Positions 1-5,255 of a stretch of DNA of 5,255 bases are shown here, piece after piece. The number at the start of each line of letters is the position of its first letter. Position 1 is the stretch's first letter. A program made the position numbers and the translations under genes. The stretch is from Planctomycetota bacterium (GTDB lineage Bacteria > Planctomycetota > UBA1135), in contig DNPI01000176.1 in NCBI GenBank assembly GCA_003501525.1, positions 1 to 5,255 on the forward strand, in the 5' to 3' direction. The notes beneath the pieces are model-generated. The model did no database searches. It was given only the letters and a program-made list of their open reading frames with translations, and had not been told where the DNA came from.

Positions 1-1
1 T

Positions 2-802
2 GAGGACGGGATCATTGGTGTCGGAGTTGGTTTAGCCCTCCACGGGATGAAACCTGTTTGCGAAATTCAGTTCCAGGATTTCCTTTGGCCAGGCTGGGAT
101 CAGTTAGTGAGTGAAGCTGCGAAAATGCGTTATCGGTCCGGGGGCCAGTACACCGCCCCAATGGTTGTCCGGACACCTTATGGGGGTGGTATTCGTGGCG
201 GCCTGTACCATTCCCAATCTGGGGAGGCTTATTTCTCGCATACCCCAGGGCTCAAGGTTGTAGTCCCCTCTACTCCTTATGATGCAAAGGGTTTGTTGAT
301 AGCCTCAATCTTGGACCCTGATCCAGTTGTTTTTCTCGAGCCTAAGGCAATCTATCGTGCAGGGCGTCAGGAAGTCCCGGAAGGCGTTTATTCGGTTGAT
401 TTGTCAACCACCCGCACAGTGGTCGAAGGAGACGATTGTGTGGTTTTTTGCTATGGGGCAATGGTTCCGATTTGCGAAGAAGCGGCAACAAGAATTGCAG
501 AAACGCATGGGGGAGAAGTGCGCGTGGTTGATTTGCGAACTCTTTTGCCCCTTGATGAGCAAGCGGTTTTAGAGCATGCGAGGTCCTGCGGGCGTATTGT
601 TACAGTTCATGAAGCCCCTCGGTTTTGTGGATTCGGAGCAGAAATATCAGCCTTGATAGCTGAGCATGCAATTGATTGCCTTGAGGCTCCCGTTAAAAGA
701 GTTACGGGATTTGATACCCCCTTTCCCAACACTTTGGAACACTATTATCTTCCGGATGCACGGCGAGTGATGGACGCCGTTATCCAGGTTCTTGATTACT
801 GA
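2..802 (+). CDS. bkdA2: 2-oxoacid dehydrogenase E1 component, beta subunit (branched-chain type), 5'-partial
   Basis: This is the beta subunit of the thiamine-diphosphate-dependent E1 decarboxylase, which pairs with the alpha subunit encoded at 2131-3282. The frame is open from base 2, so the true start lies upstream. 266 residues are visible, and about 60 N-terminal residues are missing against a usual 325-340, including the part that normally carries the TPP-contacting Glu. Visible landmarks are an EDGIIGVGVGLALHG segment, the EIQFQDF strand, YRSGGQ, RTPYGGGIRGG and the active-site LYHSQS (His codon 209-211). HTPGLKVVVPSTPYDAKGLL, FLEPKAIYR, the C-terminal VHEAPRFCGFGAEI and VTGFDTPFP follow. 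These match the branched-chain 2-oxoacid (2-oxoisovalerate) family more closely than pyruvate dehydrogenase. The E2 gene follows after 18 bases, so co-transcription is likely. The family is certain; the branched-chain substrate is inferred from motifs, and the gene symbol is by homology only. Confidence 0.93.
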   Translation, partial: EDGIIGVGVGLALHGMKPVCEIQFQDFLWPGWDQLVSEAAKMRYRSGGQYTAPMVVRTPYGGGIRGGLYHSQSGEAYFSHTPGLKVVVPSTPYDAKGLLIASILDPDPVVFLEPKAIYRAGRQEVPEGVYSVDLSTTRTVVEGDDCVVFCYGAMVPICEEAATRIAETHGGEVRVVDLRTLLPLDEQAVLEHARSCGRIVTVHEAPRFCGFGAEISALIAEHAIDCLEAPVKRVTGFDTPFPNTLEHYYLPDARRVMDAVIQVLDY

Positions 803-820
803 GACTGAAATTTCACTGGC

Positions 821-2125
821 ATGAGCACACTAGAGTTCAAACTTCCTGATATTGGCGAGGGTGTCCAGGAGGGCGAGGTCACCCGCTGGTTGGTTAGCGT
901 TGGAACTTCCGTAAAGGAGGATGACCCGGTGGTCGAGGTTATGACCGACAAAGCAACAGTTGAAATACCTTCTCCCGCTGCAGGTAAAATCTCTCAGCAT
1001 TTGGTGGGCGAAGGTGATGTGGCTCAAGTCGGGGACACTCTCTTCACAATTGAAGTCGAGGGGGGGGGCGAGTCAGCTGTCGAGGCCCCTACTGGAATCT
1101 CTTCTGATCCAAAGAGTGCGGAGAAGTCGGATGATATTTCGGTGCCTGTGTGTCCCGACGCAGGAGAGCCGGCAGATAGTCCTGCTACAAGAGAAAGTTC
1201 TGGCTCGCGAGTTCTCGCAGCTCCGGCGACTCGTCGACTGGCTAGAGAGTTGGGTGTCGATCTTTCTGCGTTAGCAGGGACTGGCCCGAAGGGGAGGATT
1301 AAGTCTTCGGATGTGCGCTCTGCTGCCTCGCCGCCGCCGACTGAGGAGGTTGTCCCGGCAGCGGCCACGAGTGCAACGTCGCCCCCGGTGCAGCATGCTG
1401 CGCCCGATTTCCCCAAAGTTGCTGGGAACCGAGAGGTGGAGGAAATCCCCTTCCGTGGCATTAGGAGGAAGACGGCGGAGGCAATGGTTCGGTCCAAGTT
1501 CACGGCACCCCACTTTTCGCTTATTGAGGAAGTCGATTGCACCGAAATGATTGCAGCTCGAGCTACGGCCAAAGAAGCTGGAGAGCGCTATGGAATCAAA
1601 GTGACTTTTATGCCATACATAATGAAGGCGACCGCAGTTGCGCTGCAGGCTTACCCGCAGCTCAACGCAGAGCTCCAGGAAGAAGCCGAAGTCATTATCC
1701 GCAAGAAATTCGTGAATCTCGGAATCGCGGTAGACACTCCGAATGGATTGGTAGTCCCCGTTGTGCAGGATGTTCACCTGAAAGGGATCTTGCAGATTTC
1801 AACGGAATTAACCGCTATTGCCTCTCGTGCTCGCGAGGGCAAGTTGGCACCGGAAGATTTCAAGGACTCAACGTTTACCATTTCTAATGCTGGTGCTATT
1901 GGAGGTGTTATGGCAACGCCAATCATTAACTTTCCCGAAGTAGCGATTCTTGGAGTCCACACAATGCGCAGAATGCCGCGCTGCGATGGTGAAGAAATAG
2001 TGGCGAGGGATGTAATGAACTTGTCCGTAAGCATTGATCACCGCGTGGTGGATGGCGCCGACGGCGCAAGGTTTTTGGTTCGTATGCGCGAGCTGCTGGA
2101 AGACCCCAGTCAGATGCTCCTTTAA
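821..2125 (+). CDS. bkdB: Dihydrolipoamide acyltransferase (E2) of a 2-oxoacid dehydrogenase complex
   Basis: This is the structural and catalytic core of the complex: it accepts the acyl group from E1 on a lipoyl lysine and transfers it to CoA. The 434 residues show the classic order. A single lipoyl domain covers about 3-79 (LPDIGEGVQEGEV; lipoylated Lys44 in MTDKATVEIP). A Ser/Ala/Pro/Glu-rich linker covers about 80-129. The peripheral-subunit-binding domain is at about 131-166 (PATRRLARELGVDLSAL, GTGPKGRI) and would hold E3 or E1. A second Ala/Pro-rich linker runs to about 205, and the catalytic domain is about 208-434, ending in DHRVVDGADG with His407 and Asp411 as the expected active-site pair. 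ATPIINFPEVAILGVH is typical of bacterial E2 proteins and does not by itself separate acetyl from branched-chain acyl specificity. No clear Shine-Dalgarno site precedes the ATG, but no other start fits between 803 and the lipoyl domain. Branched-chain assignment comes mainly from the flanking E1 genes. Confidence 0.93.
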   Translation: MSTLEFKLPDIGEGVQEGEVTRWLVSVGTSVKEDDPVVEVMTDKATVEIPSPAAGKISQHLVGEGDVAQVGDTLFTIEVEGGGESAVEAPTGISSDPKSAEKSDDISVPVCPDAGEPADSPATRESSGSRVLAAPATRRLARELGVDLSALAGTGPKGRIKSSDVRSAASPPPTEEVVPAAATSATSPPVQHAAPDFPKVAGNREVEEIPFRGIRRKTAEAMVRSKFTAPHFSLIEEVDCTEMIAARATAKEAGERYGIKVTFMPYIMKATAVALQAYPQLNAELQEEAEVIIRKKFVNLGIAVDTPNGLVVPVVQDVHLKGILQISTELTAIASRAREGKLAPEDFKDSTFTISNAGAIGGVMATPIINFPEVAILGVHTMRRMPRCDGEEIVARDVMNLSVSIDHRVVDGADGARFLVRMRELLEDPSQMLL

Positions 2126-2130
2126 AGGGG
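2124..2130 (+). promoter_or_regulatory. Purine-rich Shine-Dalgarno-like stretch abutting the E1 alpha start
   Basis: AAAGGGG overlaps the E2 stop codon and touches the ATG at 2131 with no spacer, which is unusually close for a working ribosome binding site. An in-frame TTG at 2170 has GGGA at 2157-2160, nine bases upstream. It would give a protein shorter by 13 residues that still keeps the whole E1 alpha fold. The ATG is kept because it follows the E2 stop by 5 bases, as expected for translational coupling, but the start is not settled. Confidence 0.35.
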
Positions 2131-3282
2131 ATGAATAAAATCCGGCTCGGTGACCCGGGAACATTTCCTTTGCGAAAAGTACTTCGTGAGGATGGTTTCG
2201 GTTGCATTGAAGGTTTTGAGGAGGCAAGAATTCCAAGTGCGGAAACCCTTTTGGCTATTCACCGCGCAATGTTGACGACTCGACTTTTGGATGACCGCAT
2301 GCTTAAGCTCCAACGCCAAGGAAGAGTGGGTTTTGTTGGTACTGCTACCGGGCTGGAGGCCGCAATTCACGGCAGCGCTGCCGTGTTTGAGCCCAACGAC
2401 TGGGTTTTTAGTGCCCTCCGAGAGGGTGGCGCGGCTGTTCAGAGGGGCATGCCTATTACCGAATATGTTGCTCATATGTTCGGTAATGAAGAAGACACTG
2501 CGAAGGGGCGGCAGATGCCGAATCACCCCCAGTGCCGCGAGGTCAACTATGTTTCTTGGTCAAGCGTTATTGGGACTCAGCTGCCGCATGCGGTAGGAGT
2601 GGCGATGGCGATGAAGCACCGGGGGGAAAAGGCGATTACTTGCGCCTATATTGGCGACGGTGGGACGTCTTCGAACGGGTTTCACAGTGCTCTCAATTTC
2701 GCAGGGGTTCACAAGGCTCCGGTTGTTTTTGTGGTGATTGATAATGGCTGGGCTATTTCAGTTCCCAGTTCATCCCAAACAGCCTCACGTTCCTATGGCG
2801 CAAAAGGGCCGGCTTACGGTATCCCAGGTGAAGACGTAGATGGCAATGACGTTCTCGCCTGCCTTGCAGCGACGAAAGCAGCCGCGAGAAAAGCAAGAGA
2901 GGGTGAAGGCCCTTCGCTGATTTGTTTACGGACATATCGAATGGGTGGTCATTCAAGCTCTGATGATCCGACGCGTTATCGCAGCGCAGAAGAGGTCCTC
3001 CACTGGGAGGCCCGGGATCCACTTACTCGTTTTGAGAATTTTCTCGACGCACAGGGCCTACTTGGCGTGAAAGAGAGGGAAGCATGTGCGGCAGAGATTA
3101 CTGCGGAAATTGGTCAAGCCGTTACCAACGCGGAGGCTGTTGGGCCCCCTGCCTTGGAAACTCTTGTTGAAGATGTTTGGGCCGACCCGCCTCTGCATTT
3201 ACGGCGCCAAGTGGTTGAAGCCCTACGGGTAGTGGCCGAACAAGGAGAAGCCGAAGCGGTTGAAGGGCGGTTCCCCCTCTAG
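2131..3282 (+). CDS. bkdA1: 2-oxoacid dehydrogenase E1 component, alpha subunit (branched-chain type)
   Basis: This is the TPP-binding subunit of the E1 decarboxylase, which works with the beta subunit at 2-802. The 383 residues are within the family range. Landmarks are LQRQGRVGF (60-68), LREGGAA (97-102), GRQMPNH (126-132), the SSVIGTQLPHAVG segment (144-156), and the TPP/Mg motif beginning GDG at 175-177 and ending IDNGWAIS at 203-210. GEDVDGND lies at 233-240 and TYRMGGHSSSDDPTRYR at 268-284. GRQMP and the HSxSDDPxRYR loop (active-site His274; the loop carries the phosphoserine in mammalian enzymes) point to the branched-chain class. Two departures from the common pattern are visible. Asp204 stands before the metal-binding Asn205, where NN is usual. 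SSNG (180-183) replaces the common SEGD. It is the last of three co-directional genes, an unusual place for alpha, and its stop lies 5 bases from the convergent gene's stop. The ATG start is uncertain; TTG at 2170 is an alternative. Confidence 0.92.
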   Translation: MNKIRLGDPGTFPLRKVLREDGFGCIEGFEEARIPSAETLLAIHRAMLTTRLLDDRMLKLQRQGRVGFVGTATGLEAAIHGSAAVFEPNDWVFSALREGGAAVQRGMPITEYVAHMFGNEEDTAKGRQMPNHPQCREVNYVSWSSVIGTQLPHAVGVAMAMKHRGEKAITCAYIGDGGTSSNGFHSALNFAGVHKAPVVFVVIDNGWAISVPSSSQTASRSYGAKGPAYGIPGEDVDGNDVLACLAATKAAARKAREGEGPSLICLRTYRMGGHSSSDDPTRYRSAEEVLHWEARDPLTRFENFLDAQGLLGVKEREACAAEITAEIGQAVTNAEAVGPPALETLVEDVWADPPLHLRRQVVEALRVVAEQGEAEAVEGRFPL

Positions 3283-3287
3283 TTACA

Positions 3288-4172
3288 TCAACCAACTACT
3301 TCCGCGACACCATTGGTTAGCAGCGAAGTTGAGTAATCCACCGCTTGGAACCAGACGGGGACGCCTGCCGCCGCAGCTGGAATTCTAATGGTGATGCCCA
3401 CATAGCCCAAGCCGTCCGCGAGTACGGCGGTTCCAATTTGCTCGAAGGGGGGAGTTAGCAGAATTGTCCCATAAATCGGATGAGTGACAGGACCACCCCC
3501 CCTGAGGGAGTAGGCAAATATTACGGGTCCTGTGGGAGTTGCCTCTGCTACTTCAAAAATAGCGTATTCGTCAGCAATGAGGTTAGTGACGGTTAAATTG
3601 GGGCCGTCTGTCCAGGAGAGGGTTAGCGTTGGTCTCTGCTCCGGAGATCCTGCGCCGGGGTCATTGCTTCCGTGGAAATAGACATAGCTAATACCTGTTT
3701 TGTCGTTGTGGAGAGCGAGGGAGACAAGGTCATCTGCAAGGGCGGGGCTCCAGAAGGTGGCCGTGTGGTCTAGAGTCCAATCCACAGGATCAAGATCTGT
3801 TGTTGGGAAATTTGCCCTCGGGGGTGAAGTTAGCGCGGGCCCGAGCCCCGCGTGAATGTCGGAATTACCCCGAGCCCAAGCGTTGTCTGGGTAATGGTAA
3901 ACCGTGACCATTGGAGTTTGCCATGGGCTATTGTTGGTTGCCTTGTGGTAAGTGCGCATCACCGCAGAGGTGAGAAAAGCTGTATCTGGTATCGAACTTA
4001 GGTCGAATTTGACTAGGCCATCCATGTGTACTGCTCCCGCGGCGGTCCATGCGCGGACGGTATTGTCGTTCATGCTCTGGTTGGCAGCGTTGAGGCATTT
4101 GCTGTCTGTTGCAATCAAGCTTGACGCCTGTGGAGTGGCAATTGCAAGAAGGAGGATATGAGCAATAAACAT
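3288..4172 (-). CDS. Probable secreted DNRLRE-domain (CBM96-like) protein with a C-terminal beta-rich module
   Basis: The 294-residue product begins with a short hydrophobic stretch (about residues 2-12) followed by ATPQASS, which looks like a signal peptide with cleavage near 16-18, although no Lys or Arg precedes the core. Residues about 20-188 resemble the DNRLRE / CBM96-like beta-sandwich seen in exported bacterial proteins. There is an early Asn-rich strand, LVKFDLSSIPDTAFLTSAVM (53-72) matching the 'FDLSSIP..A.v.sA.l' signature, VTVYHY (89-94), and a closing RPTLTLSW (180-187). Residues about 190-294 form a separate module (ATPTGPVIFAYSLRGGGP, then GVPVWFQAVD and LTNGVAEV). I associate this type with large families of extracellular planctomycete proteins; that is recollection, not a search. 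No enzyme active site is recognisable, so a binding, adhesive or structural role outside the cytoplasm is the most that can be inferred. It runs alone on the minus strand and has no evident functional link to either neighbour. Confidence 0.72.
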   Translation of the reverse strand: MFIAHILLLAIATPQASSLIATDSKCLNAANQSMNDNTVRAWTAAGAVHMDGLVKFDLSSIPDTAFLTSAVMRTYHKATNNSPWQTPMVTVYHYPDNAWARGNSDIHAGLGPALTSPPRANFPTTDLDPVDWTLDHTATFWSPALADDLVSLALHNDKTGISYVYFHGSNDPGAGSPEQRPTLTLSWTDGPNLTVTNLIADEYAIFEVAEATPTGPVIFAYSLRGGGPVTHPIYGTILLTPPFEQIGTAVLADGLGYVGITIRIPAAAAGVPVWFQAVDYSTSLLTNGVAEVVG

Positions 4173-4210
4173 GGTTTCGAGAATACCAAGTAGGCGAAAA
4201 AGCGGGGTTT

Positions 4211-4239
4211 TTTAAATGCGAAAAGGCCTGGTCGTGCAA
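4211..4239 (-). promoter_or_regulatory. Weak sigma70-like promoter candidate for the secreted-protein gene
   Basis: On the minus strand TTGCAC (4239-4234) and TTTAAA (4216-4211) lie 17 bases apart, about 40 bases before the ATG at 4172. The spacing is ideal but the hexamers match the consensus at only 3 of 6 and 4 of 6 positions. The call is driven by position and spacing, and promoter rules in this lineage may differ. Confidence 0.22.
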
Positions 4240-4267
4240 GTTCTTTATGGCAAGTGACTTAGGAAAC

Positions 4268-4294
4268 AAGAAACCTCCTATGGGAGGCTTTCTT
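4268..4294 (+). other. Imperfect inverted repeat (hairpin) in the leader of the VTC gene
   Basis: AAGAAACCTCC pairs with GGAGG plus CTTTCTT to make an 11-bp stem with one bulged C (4288) and a four-base loop TATG. It ends two bases before the presumed ribosome binding site of the VTC gene. The stem contains both a CCTCC (anti-Shine-Dalgarno-like) and a GGGAGG element, so alternative pairing with the downstream GAGG is conceivable. Neither flanking gene reads into it as a 3' end, because they diverge from here. A terminator role would therefore need transcription starting inside this intergenic region, as in attenuation. The rest of 4173-4313 holds only the weak promoter candidate and the ribosome binding site. 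Confidence 0.5.
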
Positions 4295-4295
4295 C

Positions 4296-4304
4296 GAGGT
4301 AGGA
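4296..4304 (+). promoter_or_regulatory. Ribosome binding site that favours the ATG at 4314
   Basis: GAGGTAGGA is the only purine-rich Shine-Dalgarno-like tract before the VTC gene. It abuts an in-frame TTG at 4305, leaving no spacer. AGGA (4301-4304) stands nine bases before the ATG at 4314, a normal distance. The ATG is therefore preferred, and the three codons 4305-4313 are read as leader. Confidence 0.55.
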
Positions 4305-4313
4305 TTGGTAGTC

Positions 4314-5084
4314 ATGGCAAATCCTCCTGGAGTGGATAGGACACTCACGACGCGGTGGGAGAACAAGTACCTCATTGAGGCCGCTCTTATCCCTTCTCTG
4401 CGGTCATGGATAGAGCCATTTATGCAGCCGGACCCTTATTCGGTTGCGAGGTCGGATTTGAAATACCCTGTTTGCAGTCTTTATCTCGATAATTTGAACA
4501 TGGACCTATACATGGGCACGGTTCAGGCGCAAAAGAATCGCTTTAAGTTGCGCATAAGAAGTTATGCGGACGAAAGCGCGAGCCCTGTTTTCTGCGAAAT
4601 CAAGAAGAGAGTGAATACGGCTGTTTTGAAAGTCCGAGGGCAAGCGGTTCGAGTCGACGCCCAGAAATTTTTAGAAGCCTGCGCCCGAGACCCACGGTCT
4701 GCTCCTAGCCTTGCGTCTCCGGATTGCGCTGAGTTTGCAAAATCTGTAATTGACATGGCCGCCAACCCCAAGGTTCGAATTCGATATAAGCGTGAAGCTT
4801 GGGAATCGCGAAGTGGTGATCCTGTTCGCGTCACTTTTGATACCAAAGTTCAAGCAGAGACAACTTTTGATCCGAATCTTGACTTTAGGGAAGATGAAGC
4901 TTGGTTGAACGCTTTCCCTACTGAGAAAGCAGTCTTAGAGGTTAAATTCACAGAAGCCTATCCGGTCTGGCTGCATTCCTTGATTGAGACTTTTGACTTG
5001 CATCTCCAGTCTGTACCTAAATATATCCTAGGGGCCGATAAGACAGGTTTAGCCCCTCCGAATTCCGTTTTTGAGGGGGTTTGA
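4314..5084 (+). CDS. VTC-domain protein, putative inorganic polyphosphate polymerase
   Basis: From the preferred ATG the product is 256 residues and consists essentially of one VTC (vacuolar transporter chaperone) domain, the tunnel fold that in yeast Vtc4 makes polyphosphate from ATP. Basic and acidic landmarks occur in the expected order (numbers from this ATG): RWENKY (Lys18), SLYLDN (55-60), RFKLRIRSY (Arg76, Lys78, Arg80, Arg82), CEIKKR (Glu95, Lys97), LKVRG (Lys106, Arg108), YKREAW (Arg160), VRVTFD (Arg172), LEVKF (metal-ligand candidate Glu209) and PKYILG (Lys236). Spacings between the two LRIR arginines and the EIK lysine, and between Arg160 and Arg172, equal those I recall for Vtc4. 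The common SKY near the C-terminus is PKY here. No signal peptide or membrane segment is seen, so it should be cytoplasmic. The DUF4956 membrane protein follows after one base. Family assignment is strong; polymerase activity and product are inferred. Confidence 0.88.
   Translation: MANPPGVDRTLTTRWENKYLIEAALIPSLRSWIEPFMQPDPYSVARSDLKYPVCSLYLDNLNMDLYMGTVQAQKNRFKLRIRSYADESASPVFCEIKKRVNTAVLKVRGQAVRVDAQKFLEACARDPRSAPSLASPDCAEFAKSVIDMAANPKVRIRYKREAWESRSGDPVRVTFDTKVQAETTFDPNLDFREDEAWLNAFPTEKAVLEVKFTEAYPVWLHSLIETFDLHLQSVPKYILGADKTGLAPPNSVFEGV
5073..5079 (+). promoter_or_regulatory. Ribosome binding site of the DUF4956 gene, inside the VTC gene
   Basis: GAGGGGG lies within the last codons of the VTC gene and six bases before the ATG at 5086, a normal spacing. 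It supports that ATG and implies the two genes are translated from one message, probably coupled. Confidence 0.65.
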
Positions 5085-5085
5085 G

Positions 5086-5255
5086 ATGCAGGATTTCTCG
5101 AGAATTTTACGGGGATTGGATGCGACGAGCCAGGGGTCAGTGGAAGCCTTAGTGATAGGTCTCCTTTTTGCTTTTGTCCTTGGGCAAGTGGTCGCTTGGG
5201 CTTATGTGAGGACTCACGCGGGAGTTAGTTTTTCTCGGTCATTCACCCAATCCTT
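5086..5255 (+). CDS. DUF4956-family membrane protein, 3'-partial
   Basis: Only the first 56 residues are in the window and the frame is open to the end. The ATG follows the VTC stop codon by one base and has a good ribosome binding site. After a short polar N-terminus, residues about 19-41 form a hydrophobic helix (EALVIGLLFAFVLGQVVAWAYV). It is followed by RTH and the segment FSRSFTQS (49-56), which matches the 'YSRSFVQ(S/T)L' loop after the first membrane helix of DUF4956 proteins. Members of this family are small multi-pass inner-membrane proteins often encoded beside VTC-domain proteins. A role as membrane partner, anchor or channel for the polymer made by the VTC protein is plausible but unproven. 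The assignment rests on a short segment plus the neighbour. Confidence 0.75.
   Translation, partial: MQDFSRILRGLDATSQGSVEALVIGLLFAFVLGQVVAWAYVRTHAGVSFSRSFTQS

Noticed and set aside
1024..1777. Long minus-strand open frames (182 and 168 codons) opposite the E2 gene
   Set aside because: They lie wholly antisense to a well-conserved E2 gene. Their products are low-complexity Ser/Ala/Arg-rich mirror images of its linker and resemble no family.
3280..3298. Short inverted repeat TAGTT / AACTA at the convergent gene junction as a bidirectional terminator
   Set aside because: The stem is only five AT-rich pairs with a nine-base loop and no T-run, so it is too weak to support a terminator call.
3928..4269. 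113-codon minus-strand frame overlapping the start of the secreted-protein gene and its promoter region
   Set aside because: It overlaps the better-supported gene in another frame, has Cys/Ser/Pro-rich non-protein-like composition, and has no domain or ribosome binding site. It was considered as a frameshifted N-terminus but adds no signal peptide.
4305..4313. TTG at 4305 as the start of the VTC gene
   Set aside because: The only Shine-Dalgarno-like tract ends at 4304, leaving no spacer. The ATG at 4314 has a nine-base spacer and loses no conserved residue.
1..5255. CRISPR array, insertion sequence, tRNA/rRNA or phage content
   Set aside because: No regularly spaced repeats, transposase or integrase-like frames, terminal inverted repeats or RNA-gene-like stretches were seen on either strand.
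1..5255. The whole window as one functional system
   Set aside because: The dehydrogenase genes, the exported protein and the VTC/DUF4956 pair are on separate transcription units (plus, minus, plus) with no shared pathway. I treat them as chance neighbours.

Overview
The window reads as chromosomal DNA of moderate GC content (roughly half G+C by eye) from a Gram-negative-type bacterium. A planctomycete is my best guess. It rests on the secreted DNRLRE-type protein with its short Pro/Gly-rich C-terminal module, the VTC/DUF4956 pair, weak use of Shine-Dalgarno sites, and a 2-oxoacid dehydrogenase with a rearranged gene order. This is inference from protein style; there is no rRNA or other phylogenetic marker in the window.

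Positions 1-3282, plus strand: three tightly spaced genes for a 2-oxoacid dehydrogenase complex, most like the branched-chain (2-oxoisovalerate) type. They are E1 beta (5' end outside the window), then E2 lipoyl acyltransferase, then E1 alpha. E1 alpha and E1 beta together form the thiamine-diphosphate decarboxylase. It hands the acyl group to the lipoyl lysine of E2, and the E2 core transfers it to CoA. The E3 dihydrolipoamide dehydrogenase that reoxidises the lipoyl group is not in the window. The order beta-E2-alpha differs from the usual alpha-beta-E2.

Positions 3288-4172, minus strand: one gene, convergent with E1 alpha and only 5 bases from its stop. It encodes a probable exported beta-sandwich protein with a DNRLRE-like domain and a second small C-terminal domain.

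Positions 4173-4313: a 141-base divergent intergenic region. It holds a weak promoter candidate for the minus-strand gene and an 11-bp hairpin just upstream of the ribosome binding site of the next plus-strand gene.

Positions 4314-5255, plus strand: a two-gene unit. The first gene encodes a VTC-domain protein, the catalytic fold of inorganic polyphosphate polymerase. It is followed after one base by the start of a DUF4956 membrane protein that runs off the window. This pairing recurs in bacteria and suggests a membrane-associated polyphosphate (or related polyanion) function. It is the least characterised system here.

No RNA genes, insertion sequences, CRISPR arrays or long repeats were seen. 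There is no gene-free stretch over 300 bases.
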